This document shows, in pieces, positions 19,309 to 28,754 of a DNA stretch of 64,000 nucleotides. The DNA comes from Acetobacter sacchari. GTDB taxonomy: Bacteria; Pseudomonadota; Alphaproteobacteria; Acetobacterales; Acetobacteraceae. The stretch is taken from the NCBI RefSeq assembly GCF_017377715.1, contig NZ_JAFVMF010000002.1, positions 244,877 through 308,876 of the forward strand, read 5' to 3'. The first letter of the stretch is position 1. Every line of letters starts with the position of its first letter. The notes under the pieces are model-generated. The model had not been told where the DNA came from. It ran no database searches and saw nothing but the letters and a program-made list of their open reading frames with translations. Position numbers and translations under genes: made by a program.

Positions 19309-20781
19309 TTACCGAGCGGAATCCGGGGAAACCACCACGCAATTGCCGGAGCTGGCGTCCAGTCGGCGGCAGGCCGCAAGCGCATCGGCCCTCGTTAACC
19401 CCACGAGACGAGCGCGGTAGAGCTGCCCACGCGGCGCCTTGACGCTCGCCACCTGCGAACGGGCGCCGGACAGGCTGCTGGCGTGGCTGCGCGCGTGGCT
19501 CGCAGCCTGTTCCGCCATCGCCGAGGTCGAGAACGCTCCGACCTGAATGGCCCAGCTGCGATCGGCGTCCACCGCGGCTCCGGCTCCGCGCGATCCCGCC
19601 GAACGTGCGGAGCGGGACAGCAGCGGCGCGGGTTCGGCCATTGCCGGACTGACAAGCTGGAAACGACGGCTTGGCCGTTCGACGACCGGAGCCGCTTGTG
19701 GCGCAGGTTCAGGCGCGGCGGGCGTGTCACTGGCGGGTGTAGAGGCTGGCGAGGCGGCATCAGCGGACGCAACCTGCACGCTGGCGGCGGCAGGGGCGGC
19801 GCCCTGATTTTTCAATCGAGCCGCCCACACGGCGTTCACTGCCTGCGGCGAATCCGGGTTACGCGAAACTGGCGTCCACGCATGGGTGTAGGCTGGAGCC
19901 GCTGCGGCGGGTGCGTTGTCAGCCGGAGCCTCCGCCACCTGAACGGGCTGATCGGCGTTGTCGTTGCCGTCGCTCTGGCTCTCTTCGCGATGCGCCCAGG
20001 CGGAACGCACAGCCTGCGCCTCACCGGAAGGCATGGCCGCCGAGGCATAGGCGACGTTCGCCGACGATTCGTGGCTAGCGACCAGAAGATCGGCCTGCGA
20101 GCGGTTGTTGGGGGTTATGCCTGCGATCTGACGGCCGATCGCCGATACGTAATTACGTGTCTCGCGCGGCAGCGTGCGGTTGCGTGACAGGAAGTCTTCG
20201 AGCCGCCCGGGCCCGGCGTTGTACGCAGCCAAGAACCCCGGCGACCCATAGATGTCATACATCTCCCGGATATAGGCTGCGCCCGCCTGAATGCTGTCAT
20301 GCGGATCGTAGGGATCGTCCCCGAGATTGTAGGCCTCTTTCATCTCGTCATAGGTCGGCGGCATGAGCTGCATCAGCCCCATGGCGCCCGGCGCAGACGT
20401 GACCAGCGATCCGTTGTGATAGAGCCGTCCGCCCGACTCCCGATCCATCACGGCGCGAATCCATTGCTCCGGCACGTCAAACCGCTTGGCTGCCTCAACA
20501 ATGTACGGGCCCCACGGGTCTTCCGGCGGGCCAGGCGGCGCGTAGTAGGATTTGGCGTGCGCGCGGTAATGCGCTTCTTCCTGCGCTACGGAAACGGTCA
20601 TCTCGTTTGACGGCGCCTGCCCGGCGCAAGCGGAGAGCAGGGCGAGCAACCCCGTTGCCGCAGCGACACGCGCCGTCCCGACGAAACCGCGTCGGTTCAG
20701 AGGAGAAGCGTCGGACTGCGGCGCTGGCGATGAACCCGAAGAGAACGACGCGATCATGGTCGCCTTACGCAAGTCGGTCAT
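19309..20781 (-). CDS. Lytic transglycosylase lipoprotein with C-terminal SPOR domain
   Basis: 490 residues. The N-terminus has a twin-arginine-like NRRGFVG followed by a hydrophobic stretch and lipobox LLSAC, so the mature protein is probably a lipoprotein. Residues about 85-220 are an SLT (Slt70-type) domain: VMDRESGGRLYHN with catalytic Glu, GAMGLMQLMPPTYDEMK, LAAYNAGPGRLEDFL. A long Ala/Pro-rich low-complexity linker (about 240-400) leads to a SPOR domain (SWAIQVGAFSTSAMAEQAA, YRARLVG), which binds denuded glycan strands at the septum. It should cleave peptidoglycan during division or cell-wall turnover. A second in-frame ATG at 20757 has a better AAGG ribosome site. Confidence 0.92.
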   Translation of the reverse strand: MTDLRKATMIASFSSGSSPAPQSDASPLNRRGFVGTARVAAATGLLALLSACAGQAPSNEMTVSVAQEEAHYRAHAKSYYAPPGPPEDPWGPYIVEAAKRFDVPEQWIRAVMDRESGGRLYHNGSLVTSAPGAMGLMQLMPPTYDEMKEAYNLGDDPYDPHDSIQAGAAYIREMYDIYGSPGFLAAYNAGPGRLEDFLSRNRTLPRETRNYVSAIGRQIAGITPNNRSQADLLVASHESSANVAYASAAMPSGEAQAVRSAWAHREESQSDGNDNADQPVQVAEAPADNAPAAAAPAYTHAWTPVSRNPDSPQAVNAVWAARLKNQGAAPAAASVQVASADAASPASTPASDTPAAPEPAPQAAPVVERPSRRFQLVSPAMAEPAPLLSRSARSAGSRGAGAAVDADRSWAIQVGAFSTSAMAEQAASHARSHASSLSGARSQVASVKAPRGQLYRARLVGLTRADALAACRRLDASSGNCVVVSPDSAR

Positions 20782-20907
20782 GAATATGCTCGTTCCGTCA
20801 ACAATTCGGTCGTCGCCTGATTCAGTTCACTTCAAGACAGAGCAATATCGTCCAAATCTTTCGAATGCACGCATTTTGTCTGCAAAAGTAATTCTGAAGC
20901 GGACATT

Positions 20908-21966
20908 GTGAAGGTTGGCGAGGCATTGTGTCGCCATGATGGCGACACGGCGAGCATGGCGGCGGCGGCTCGCCCTCCAGACGCACTCGTGGTTGCCGCG
21001 GTCGTGGCTTATGGGCTACGCGATCGGATCATGAACGTCCCCAACGGTCACACCGACGTCCTGACGCACGAGCATGACGCGACGCAGGCCCTCGCGGATC
21101 GTGCGGATTTCGCCGTCAGCGATCTCCTCACGACGGCAGCGGACCATGACGAAGACGCGGAGCCCGTGGTCTGGCGCTCTCGCATCCTGATCGCGCTGGA
21201 GGATATCGGGCGGGGCCTGCGCCTGTGGCGTCTGGCCGTCGCGCTGGGCTGGCTCGACATCAAGTTGCAGTTTCGCGGTTCATCCGTCGGCCCGCTCTGG
21301 CTCACGTTGTCCAGCGCGATCATGGTGGGCGCTATGGGCGGCATATACAGCCGCCTCTTTCACCTCGTCCTGCGCGACTACCTCCCTTACCTGTCGATCT
21401 CGATGATCCTCTGGCAGGTGGGCGTGGCTGGCGTGACGCAGGACGCCTGCGGGTGCTTCACCCGCGCGGCGGATTCGATTCGTTCGATGCGCCTGCCGTT
21501 CTCGCTTCAGGCGCTCCGTATGCTGGTGCGCAGCGGATTGACGTTCAGTTACAACATCGTCGTGCCGATCGGCGTCTACGCCATTTTCGGCCTGCTCCCC
21601 GGCGTCGTCGGTTTGCTGGCCCTCCCGGCTCTCGTGATCTGGGCGCTCAACGCCTTCGCCTTCGCTTTACTGCTCGGATCGCTCTGCGCCCGCTTTCGCG
21701 ATGTGCCGCAGATCATCAGCAGCGCCATTCAGATCGCTTTCTACGTCACGCCGATCATCTGGAACGTTCAGCAGCTTGGCGCGCGTGGCCGCTGGCTGAT
21801 TTTCAACCCGTTCTATTCGTTGCTGGAAATTGTGCGCGCGCCGCTGACCGGCTCGGCGCCGTCTCTTACAATCTGGGCGACAGCTCTTGGCGTCAGCATG
21901 ACGTTGTGGGCGGCAGGCCTTGTCGTGTTTTCCCGTTCGCGCTCGCGTCTTGCGTTCTGGATCTGA
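20908..21966 (+). CDS. Polysaccharide ABC transporter permease (Wzm/KpsM-like, ABC-2 type)
   Basis: Up to 352 residues. The region from about residue 90 onwards (LGWLDIKLQFRGSSVGPLWLTLSSAIMV, then five further membrane segments and IISSAIQIAFYVTPIIWNV) fits Wzm/KpsM permeases, which are about 260 residues long. The first 40 or so residues show no similarity I can recognise, so translation may start at the ATG at 21031 instead of the GTG at 20908. It is followed after 3 bp by the matching ATPase. The pair exports a lipid-linked polysaccharide across the inner membrane. Confidence 0.85.
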   Translation: MKVGEALCRHDGDTASMAAAARPPDALVVAAVVAYGLRDRIMNVPNGHTDVLTHEHDATQALADRADFAVSDLLTTAADHDEDAEPVVWRSRILIALEDIGRGLRLWRLAVALGWLDIKLQFRGSSVGPLWLTLSSAIMVGAMGGIYSRLFHLVLRDYLPYLSISMILWQVGVAGVTQDACGCFTRAADSIRSMRLPFSLQALRMLVRSGLTFSYNIVVPIGVYAIFGLLPGVVGLLALPALVIWALNAFAFALLLGSLCARFRDVPQIISSAIQIAFYVTPIIWNVQQLGARGRWLIFNPFYSLLEIVRAPLTGSAPSLTIWATALGVSMTLWAAGLVVFSRSRSRLAFWI

Positions 21967-21969
21967 GCC

Positions 21970-22908
21970 ATGACATCCAATCTGATGAGTTCGCATCCTT
22001 CAGCTCCTGACGTAACGAGACCCGACGCTCCCGGATCGAAACCTCAGGCGAGCCCCCCCGCAGCACCGAACGCATCGCTGGAACGCGCCGGAGGCGCCGC
22101 CTCTCGTCAAGACGGGGCGCTGATCCGGGTGAACCACCTCACCCTCGATTTTCCGATCTTCCACGGCGGCGCCCGATCACTGAAGAAAACGCTGTTCCGG
22201 CGCGCCCGCGCGCCGCTCGCCAAAACGCGGGCGGCCCGTACCGGTGGCGAGGTTGAAATCGATCCCAACGACACGGGCGTCGTGCGCGTGCGGGCGCTCG
22301 TGGACGTCTCCTTCACCATCCGTCCCGGCGAGCGCATTGGCCTGATCGGCCATAACGGCGCGGGCAAATCCACGCTGTTGCGTGCACTGGGCGGCATCTA
22401 CGAAGCTGTGCCTGGCATGGTGACGGTCAAGGGCTCGGTCGAAACGTTGATCGACACAAACTCAGGCATGAACCGCGAGCTGACCGGCCGCGAGAACATC
22501 CAACTGCAGGCGAGACACAAGGGCCTTCGCACCGCGCAGTTGCGTCAGCTTGAGAAGGACGTCGAGGCGTTCGCCCAGCTTGGCGAGTTCCTCGACCTTC
22601 CGGTCAGGCTGTATTCCTCCGGCATGGCCATCCGGCTGGGTTTTGCGTTGGCGACGGCGATCGCGCCGAACATCCTGCTGATGGACGAATGGTTCATGGC
22701 CGGAGACGCGAAGTTTCAGGACAAGGCGAAAGACCGCCTCTCCGCCGTGGTGGAGGGCGCGGATATCCTCGTCATCACCTCCCACGCGCTGAACGTGCTG
22801 GAAACGTGGTGCACGCGCATTATCTGGCTGGAGAGCGGGCGCATCCGCATGGACGGCCCCACCACCGCGGTGCTGGACGCCTACCGCGCCGAGATGGAGA
22901 CGTCATGA
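21970..22908 (+). CDS. Polysaccharide ABC transporter ATPase (Wzt/KpsT-like)
   Basis: 312 residues. After a Pro/Ala-rich N-terminus come Walker [12 protein letters not shown] (about 120), the Wzt/TagH-type block [13 protein letters not shown], the signature [17 protein letters not shown] and Walker [13 protein letters not shown], then the switch His in [13 protein letters not shown]. There is no long C-terminal carbohydrate-binding domain, so it is of the KpsT/short Wzt kind. It works with the permease directly upstream. Its stop overlaps the trhO start. Confidence 0.9.
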   Translation: MTSNLMSSHPSAPDVTRPDAPGSKPQASPPAAPNASLERAGGAASRQDGALIRVNHLTLDFPIFHGGARSLKKTLFRRARAPLAKTRAARTGGEVEIDPNDTGVVRVRALVDVSFTIRPGERIGLIGHNGAGKSTLLRALGGIYEAVPGMVTVKGSVETLIDTNSGMNRELTGRENIQLQARHKGLRTAQLRQLEKDVEAFAQLGEFLDLPVRLYSSGMAIRLGFALATAIAPNILLMDEWFMAGDAKFQDKAKDRLSAVVEGADILVITSHALNVLETWCTRIIWLESGRIRMDGPTTAVLDAYRAEMETS

Positions 22909-23864
22909 ACGCCCGGCAACCCTCCATCGACGCGTCGTCGCCTCTGCCGGTGCGCGTGGCGGCGCTGTACCGCTTCACGCCCTTCGAGGATTGCGAAGCC
23001 CTGAAAGCGCCTCTTGCTAAGCTCTGCTGCTCGCAGGGCGTAAAAGGCATTTTGCTGTTGGCGCACGAAGGTGTGAACGGCACCATCGCAGGCACGGACG
23101 ACGGCATCGAGAGTGTGCTCGCCTTTATCCGTTCCCTGCCCGGCTGCGCCGAACTCGACGTAAAAGAGTCGCGCGCCGCCACGATGCCGTTTCTCCGCAT
23201 GAAAGTGCGGATCAAGCGTGAAATCGTAACGATGGGCGTGCCGGACCTCGACCCGCGGACCGACGCTGGCGATTATATAGAACCTGCAGGCTGGAACGCC
23301 CTGATCCGCGACCCCGACACGATCCTGATCGACACGCGCAACGACTACGAGGTCGCGGTCGGCACGTTCGAGGGCGCGATAGACCCGAATATCCAAACGT
23401 TTCGCGATTTTCCTGCATGGTTTCAGGAAAATCGCGCAGCTTTCATGGAGGAAGGCCGCACCCCGAAGATCGCCATGTTCTGTACTGGCGGGATCAGGTG
23501 CGAAAAAGCGACAGCGTTTGTAAAATCCGAAGGACTCGAAGAGGTGTATCACCTCAAGGGCGGCATCCTGAAATATCTGGAAACCGTGCCGGAGGAAGAA
23601 AGTTTGTGGCGCGGCGAATGTTTCGTCTTCGATCAGCGCGTGACCGTCACTCACGGCCTTGCTCCCGGCAGTTATGACGTCTGCCACGCCTGCCGCGCGC
23701 CAATCAGCGCGGCCGACAGGGAATCTCCGCTGTTTCAAGACGGCGTCAGTTGCCCGTCATGCCATGACGAGCGCAGCGAGGCCCAACGCCAGCGCTATGC
23801 CGAACGCGAACGCCAGACCCGGCTGGCGACGGCGCGCGGCGTGGTCCATCTGGGGTCTGAGTAA
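22905..23864 (+). CDS. trhO: tRNA uridine(34) hydroxylase TrhO (rhodanese-domain, UPF0176)
   Basis: 319 residues from the ATG overlapping the stop of the Wzt-like gene (ATGA). The N-terminal part ([28 protein letters not shown]) and the rhodanese domain ([21 protein letters not shown], then active-site loop [15 protein letters not shown]) match the TrhO/YceA family. TrhO makes 5-hydroxyuridine at tRNA wobble position 34 using oxygen. The C-terminus has a Cys-rich segment (CHACRAPIS and CPSCHDERS) as in the family. There is no functional link with the polysaccharide exporter that I can see. Confidence 0.93.
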   Translation: MNARQPSIDASSPLPVRVAALYRFTPFEDCEALKAPLAKLCCSQGVKGILLLAHEGVNGTIAGTDDGIESVLAFIRSLPGCAELDVKESRAATMPFLRMKVRIKREIVTMGVPDLDPRTDAGDYIEPAGWNALIRDPDTILIDTRNDYEVAVGTFEGAIDPNIQTFRDFPAWFQENRAAFMEEGRTPKIAMFCTGGIRCEKATAFVKSEGLEEVYHLKGGILKYLETVPEEESLWRGECFVFDQRVTVTHGLAPGSYDVCHACRAPISAADRESPLFQDGVSCPSCHDERSEAQRQRYAERERQTRLATARGVVHLGSE

Positions 23865-24289
23865 AGTCAGGAGGCTCTCAGGGCTGCGTCGTACCCTGCC
23901 CAAGACTTGGGCTATTAGAAGGCGTTGGCATTTTGTGCGGAAACGTCGGCGTTTTCGTTGTTATCCACAGCACACAGCAAATAATTTCTATTTTTGGAAA
24001 TTTTAAGTACAGAATTTTATTTACTTTGAAATATCTTGTTCGAAAATTAGCGTCGTTCCCTTCTAAAGCCCCATCAACGAAAACACTTATCCCAGCGCCC
24101 GACCAAATTCTTCGACGTCATGCACTGCCGAGGATCGAACGATTCCAGGCGCACGTTCGACAACTGATTTCGATAGACCACTTAATCGCCTTAAATTTCC
24201 TCGGGGAAATTCTTCACACAAAAATCGAATTATGCATCGGGGTTGCGCCTCAAGGAACGAAACACCGGATACGACGTTGAGGCGAGACG
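23865..24289. other. AT-rich intergenic region with DnaA-box-like sequences
   Basis: About 425 bp without a gene. Positions about 23980-24040 are strongly AT-rich. A perfect TTATCCACA lies at 23961-23969 and a weaker TTCTTCACA at 24210-24218. This could be a DnaA target or promoter region. There are too few boxes to call an origin. Confidence 0.35.
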
Positions 24290-25156
24290 ATGAACAAGAA
24301 CGAAGCATCTACAAGCGCTGAGAAAGGCGGGGGTTACGAATCCCCGCCCCTCGACGAGCGGGAAAAAAAGCAAGCGGAGCAGCGTGCGCCAATTGGCCCG
24401 CTGGTCATACATGAAATTATCCATGCGCAGGGCATGGAAGAACTCGAACGTACATTACCGGGACTCGTATGGTCCGGCCTTGCTGCGGGCCTTTCCGTCG
24501 GCTTTTCGTTCCTTACCGAAGCAACAATATCAAGCCATCTTCCGCAGGCTTCCTGGTCGCCTCTTCTCGCAAGCTTCGGCTATAGCATCGGGTTTTTGAT
24601 TGTCATCTTAGGTCAGCAGCAACTCTTTACAGAGACCACGCTGACTGCGTTGATCCCGTTGCTTGGCCAGCGCAGCCTGGCCCTGACGCAACAGACTTTG
24701 CGTGTGTGGGCAGCCGTCCTCGCAGCCAATCTTGTGCCTACACTGCTCTGGGGCTGGGCGGCCGCCCGCACAAGTCTGTTTCCTGATGCTACGCGCGCCG
24801 CCATGCTGGAACTCTCGCAATCAACCATGGCGCACAGCTTCGGTCACACCTTTGGATTAGCCTTGATCGCGGGGTGGATTATCGGACTGATGGTATGGCT
24901 GCTGCCCGCAGCGGGCGTAGCCAAGCCTTTTATCATTGTCTTATTGACGACTCTGGTGGCTCTCCTGGGGACGCCACACATCATTGCCGGCTCTGCCGAA
25001 GCATTCTTCGGCGTCGCGTCTGGTCACGCGAGCATTACTGATTATTTCTTCCGTTTTATGATCCCGACATTGCTCGGCAACACTGTTGGCGGGACGATCC
25101 TGGCGGCGTTGCTCAATCACGCCCCCATTCGTGATGAACTCAAGGCTTCCGATTGA
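24290..25156 (+). CDS. Formate/nitrite transporter family membrane protein (YfdC-like)
   Basis: 288 residues. A 45-residue polar N-terminus (with DEREKKQAEQRAP) precedes six membrane segments, including LVWSGLAAGLSVGFSFLTEA, GQQQLFTETTLTALIPLL and ANLVPTLLWGW. Length and charged N-terminus fit the YfdC-like branch of the FNT family more than FocA or NirC. Such proteins may pass small monovalent anions; the substrate of this branch is not established. GAGGCGAGACG precedes the ATG. The gene converges on rho with a shared terminator between them. Confidence 0.85.
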   Translation: MNKNEASTSAEKGGGYESPPLDEREKKQAEQRAPIGPLVIHEIIHAQGMEELERTLPGLVWSGLAAGLSVGFSFLTEATISSHLPQASWSPLLASFGYSIGFLIVILGQQQLFTETTLTALIPLLGQRSLALTQQTLRVWAAVLAANLVPTLLWGWAAARTSLFPDATRAAMLELSQSTMAHSFGHTFGLALIAGWIIGLMVWLLPAAGVAKPFIIVLLTTLVALLGTPHIIAGSAEAFFGVASGHASITDYFFRFMIPTLLGNTVGGTILAALLNHAPIRDELKASD

Positions 25157-25292
25157 TCTTCTCTCGTCAATCTTAACAACCTGAATCGAACAACACATTT
25201 CGCTCCAGCATCTCGCCATTTAAAGGCAAAAAGCGGAGCATCGCCTGCCATGTAACCAGATCCACGCGCGTCGACGTTATTCATCATAAAAA

Positions 25293-25313
25293 AAGCCGGG
25301 CAAAGCCCGGCTT
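25293..25313. terminator. Bidirectional rho-independent terminator between the FNT gene and rho
   Basis: AAGCCGGGC-AAA-GCCCGGCTT hairpin with A-runs before it and after it (T-run in each direction of transcription). It lies 137 bp after the FNT stop and 23 bp after the rho stop. Confidence 0.92.
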
Positions 25314-25335
25314 AAAAAACGTCCGACCAGTTCGA

Positions 25336-26634
25336 TCAGTTATTCATCGCCTCGAAGAAATCGTTGTTCGACTTGCTGTATTTGAGTTTATCGAGAAGGA
25401 AGTCCATCGCGTCCATTGTACCCATCGGAGCAAGGATACGGCGGAGGACCCACATCTTCGACAAGGTGGCACGATCGACAAGGAGTTCTTCCTTACGCGT
25501 GCCGCTCTTGGTGATGTCGATCGCCGGGAACGTGCGCTTGTCGGCGAGCTTACGGTCGAGAATGAGCTCCGAGTTGCCGGTGCCTTTGAACTCTTCGAAA
25601 ATCACCTCGTCCATGCGCGAACCCGTGTCGATCAGCGCGGTGGCGATGATGGTCAATGAACCGCCTTCCTCAATATTGCGCGCTGCGCCGAAGAAGCGCT
25701 TGGGGCGCTGCAGCGCGTTGGCGTCCACACCACCGGTCAGCACCTTGCCTGATGACGGAACAACGGTGTTGTAGGCGCGGGCGAGACGCGTAATCGAGTC
25801 GAGAAGGATCACGACATCGCGCTTGTGCTCGACGAGGCGCTTGGCCTTCTCGAGAACCATCTCCGTGACCTGCACGTGGCGCGTCGCGGGCTCATCGAAG
25901 GTTGAGGCGACGACTTCGCCGCGCACCGAGCGGGCCATGTCGGTGACTTCTTCCGGACGCTCGTCGATCAGAAGAACGATCAGGAATACTTCAGGATGAT
26001 TGGCCGAGATCGACGCTGCGATGCTTTGGAGCATCACCGTCTTGCCGGTGCGCGGCGGCGCCACGATGAGCGCGCGCTGCCCCATGCCTATCGGAGAGAC
26101 GAGGTCGATCACGCGCGGCGTGAAGTCGCGCGTCTGGCCCTTCTTGCCTTTTCCGCCAGTTTCCGGCTCGGGCGGCGTCTGCCCCTCGATCTCCATCTGC
26201 AAGCGACGCTCAGGATAGAGCGGCGTCAGATTGTCGAAATTGATGCGATGGCGGATCGCATCGGGGGCCTCAAAATTGATCGTGTTGACCTTGAGCAGCG
26301 AGAAATAACGCTCGCCGTCACGCGGAGCGCGGATCTGCCCTTCAACCGTGTCGCCGGTTCGCAGACCGAAGCGCCGCACCTGCACGGGGGAGATGTAGAT
26401 ATCGTCAGGTCCCGGCAGGTAGTTCGCTTCGGGCGAACGTAGATAGCCGAAACCGTCAGGAAGGATTTCGAGCGTGCCTTCGCCGTAGATCGCCTGATCA
26501 TTGTCGGCCAGAGCTTTGAGAATCGCGAACATCAACTCCTGCTTGCGCAGCGAGGACGCGTTCTCGATGTTCTGGCTCTCGGCATAAGAGAGCAGGTCGG
26601 CCGGTGTCTTGGCCTTAAGTTCAGAAAGATGCAT
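25336..26634 (-). CDS. rho: Transcription termination factor Rho
   Basis: 432 residues from the ATG at 26632-26634 ([20 protein letters not shown]). Upstream in-frame starts add unconserved residues. It has the N-terminal helical domain, the cold-shock-like RNA-binding part ([31 protein letters not shown] in region), Walker [27 protein letters not shown] and the R-loop region. Hexameric RNA-DNA helicase that ends transcription. A family insertion [17 protein letters not shown] (about residues 145-165) is typical of alphaproteobacterial Rho to a varying degree. Confidence 0.98.
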   Translation of the reverse strand: MHLSELKAKTPADLLSYAESQNIENASSLRKQELMFAILKALADNDQAIYGEGTLEILPDGFGYLRSPEANYLPGPDDIYISPVQVRRFGLRTGDTVEGQIRAPRDGERYFSLLKVNTINFEAPDAIRHRINFDNLTPLYPERRLQMEIEGQTPPEPETGGKGKKGQTRDFTPRVIDLVSPIGMGQRALIVAPPRTGKTVMLQSIAASISANHPEVFLIVLLIDERPEEVTDMARSVRGEVVASTFDEPATRHVQVTEMVLEKAKRLVEHKRDVVILLDSITRLARAYNTVVPSSGKVLTGGVDANALQRPKRFFGAARNIEEGGSLTIIATALIDTGSRMDEVIFEEFKGTGNSELILDRKLADKRTFPAIDITKSGTRKEELLVDRATLSKMWVLRRILAPMGTMDAMDFLLDKLKYSKSNNDFFEAMNN

Positions 26635-26932
26635 TTGCGCCGCGCCTTGATGTGGCAAGCAGAAACTTGGGAGGATCAAGGCGCCCATTGCCCAATATCA
26701 ATACGATACAGGCCGGACGGCGCGCATTCGGCGCGCCCCCTTGGAAAGCGGGGTCTTGATGGAGGAACGCGCTTGACGGAGGCCCCGTCAGCGGTGGCGC
26801 TGTCGGTAGTCGCACATCGACATCATGTCAAGAAAAAATTCTCACTTGCAATTCGAATTTGTCGGTCTCGAATTTGCGGCGAGCGTGACGAAATCCTCAC
26901 GTCGGCAGCGGTAACGCGTATCTTGTAGAAAA
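26635..26932 (-). promoter_or_regulatory. Leader/promoter region of rho
   Basis: About 300 bp between the secreted-protein gene and rho. Rho genes often have long leaders with self-regulated termination. I see no gene here and no stable terminator; the 5' part (26820-26890) is AT-richer than the rest. Confidence 0.35.
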
Positions 26933-27475
26933 TTACAGGCCTCGTGACAAAGAAAATGCTTCCTGAAACCCACGAGCAGTTAACCAGTACTGCGCCACCG
27001 ACATATCAGGAGAGACAAAATTTTGCACCTGCTGCGTAAGCAGTTTTGGCGTTCGGCTCACTTCGATTGACCCGGAAAGACTCCGTGGAGCACAGGTTCC
27101 AGAAAGCGTCAGTACACGATCAGGCAGCGTCACAACCATACGGCAGCTGACGGACAGCCCCGCGGCCGACGGCATCTCAAACGATCCCGTAACGTTCCCA
27201 TAGGCCAGAGGACGCAGCCTGCGATCCAGCACCGCATACTCGCCCGCGACGCCGTCCTCCCCGTCGCGCCGCAATCCCACGACGATCCGCGCGCGCCCAT
27301 CTGGCGAGGCGCCGCCGTAACGCCAAGGCTCCGCTCCCATCCGATCAACGACGCGCTGCGCGTCCGAGACGCTCTCCGCCGCGCGCGCGGCCGGAGCCAC
27401 AGCTCCAAACACGCATACGGAAAAAATTAAAGCCGCTACCGGGCGGCATCTTCCCGCAAGACGACCAAACGCCAT
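26933..27475 (-). CDS. Hypothetical exported protein
   Basis: 180 residues from the ATG at 27473-27475, overlapping the corA stop (TGATG). An N-terminal signal peptide is clear (MAFGRLAGRCRPVAAL, core IFSVCVFGAVAPAARAA). The mature part has two Cys (in SVSCRMVV and SGTCAPRS) that could form a disulfide. Sequence such as WRYGGASPDGRARIVVGLRR suggests a small beta-rich domain. No family recognised. Coupling to corA suggests cotranscription but gives no function. Confidence 0.7.
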   Translation of the reverse strand: MAFGRLAGRCRPVAALIFSVCVFGAVAPAARAAESVSDAQRVVDRMGAEPWRYGGASPDGRARIVVGLRRDGEDGVAGEYAVLDRRLRPLAYGNVTGSFEMPSAAGLSVSCRMVVTLPDRVLTLSGTCAPRSLSGSIEVSRTPKLLTQQVQNFVSPDMSVAQYWLTARGFQEAFSLSRGL

Positions 27476-28446
27476 CACCTGACTCCTCCCAGCCATCCAC
27501 GCCTCCAGAACCACAACAAGGGTACGATGATCGACGCCGCCATCAGCCCCAACGCGTACCAGTAACCAAAGCTCCACTGAAGCTCCGGGATATCCTTGAA
27601 GTTCATACCGTACACACCGGCGACAAGCGTCGGAGCGACACCGGTAAAGCTTACGACTGTCAGAACTTTCATGCCATCATTCTGTTCGATGCTGATGAAC
27701 CCCAGAGCCGCATCGAGGAGAAACTGCACCTTGTTCGCCAACTGGGCGACGAAGTCATTCAACGAACTGATATCGCGATTTACCGTGGCCATCCGCGTTT
27801 TCAACGGGTCGGACAAGACATCCTTGGCGCTCTCACTGATGAAGATCGCTATACGGTCCAAACCCATCAGACTGTCGCGAATAAGTGACGACAAATCCTC
27901 CGAATGACCGACACGTCGCAAAATCTCCCGCTGCCATGCCGCCATCCGCCCGGCTCGCGGACGTTTTCCGGTGAAGACGTCACGCGACAGGCGACTGAGC
28001 GACTGCGTCACATGCTCCAGAGCGTCAGCGAGCCGATCGACGATCGCCTCCATGAGCATCACCATCAATTCGTCCCCGGCAGGCTTTCTGGACGAGCCCG
28101 ACACCTGACGAGCGACAACGTCGAACGACGCGTAATCGAGAAACCTTATTGTAACCAGTATATTTTTAAGAAGAACGAACCCTATTGGCGACGAATAGAA
28201 TTCGATGTCGGTTCGCCGCACAAGCGGCGTCGACATGTAAACAGCCTCATCGCGGGTAAATAACCGCGACGAGCTCTCGATTTCTTCCAGATTGCCTCTC
28301 TCCGGGATGGCGACGCCAGCGATGCGGGACGCCAGAGCGTGTTCGGCTGGAGTGGGATCCACGAGGTCGAGCCAATCGGCGTCCCGCGCATCTTCCTCGT
28401 TCGCGACTACTCTCGCGGGCTGTCCCGCCTTGTGAGCCAAAAACAT
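27475..28446 (-). CDS. corA: CorA-family divalent metal ion transporter
   Basis: 323 residues from the ATG at 28444-28446 (MFLAHKAGQP), chosen because GGAG is 7 bp upstream. The large N-terminal cytoplasmic domain is followed by a long helix (DFVAQLANKVQFLLDAALGF in region) and two membrane segments. The signature GMN is present as VYGMNFKDIPELQW just before the last membrane segment. CorA channels carry Mg2+, Co2+ or Ni2+. Confidence 0.93.
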   Translation of the reverse strand: MFLAHKAGQPARVVANEEDARDADWLDLVDPTPAEHALASRIAGVAIPERGNLEEIESSSRLFTRDEAVYMSTPLVRRTDIEFYSSPIGFVLLKNILVTIRFLDYASFDVVARQVSGSSRKPAGDELMVMLMEAIVDRLADALEHVTQSLSRLSRDVFTGKRPRAGRMAAWQREILRRVGHSEDLSSLIRDSLMGLDRIAIFISESAKDVLSDPLKTRMATVNRDISSLNDFVAQLANKVQFLLDAALGFISIEQNDGMKVLTVVSFTGVAPTLVAGVYGMNFKDIPELQWSFGYWYALGLMAASIIVPLLWFWRRGWLGGVR

Positions 28447-28754
28447 GCTCATTCTCCAGTCATGACGCGCGATCGTCAGCCACGCGTCAAAAAAACGTCG
28501 GCATCGCGCTGGTGGGAGCAGACCCCGTTCAGACGAAATTGTTTGAACGAGTGACGTTGCCCCAAAAATTAACCACCCAGAACTTTTCCATTGAGTCGAC
28601 GCTCGGCGGAGAAGCTCCAAACTGAGATAAGCGTAGAGGGAACCACAACGCGCTCCTCATCCTCTCCAAACCAACCCCATCGCCGGACGAAGCGCCATAG
28701 CTGCAAGCGCTCACACCCCTTGCCGCCATACGAAACAGAATGTTCCAGCCTCGA
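28447..28754. other. Intergenic region without recognisable gene
   Basis: About 300 bp between the glycosyltransferase stop and corA start. It should hold the corA promoter. No RNA gene, repeat or terminator was seen. Confidence 0.35.

Noticed and set aside
18794..19442. Overlapping open frames in the gap between the peroxiredoxin and the transglycosylase
   Set aside because: Translations look random and have no ribosome sites or domains; part of them is antisense to the transglycosylase.
23865..24289. Chromosome origin
   Set aside because: Only one perfect and one weak DnaA box; no dnaA, parAB, gid or hemE genes nearby.
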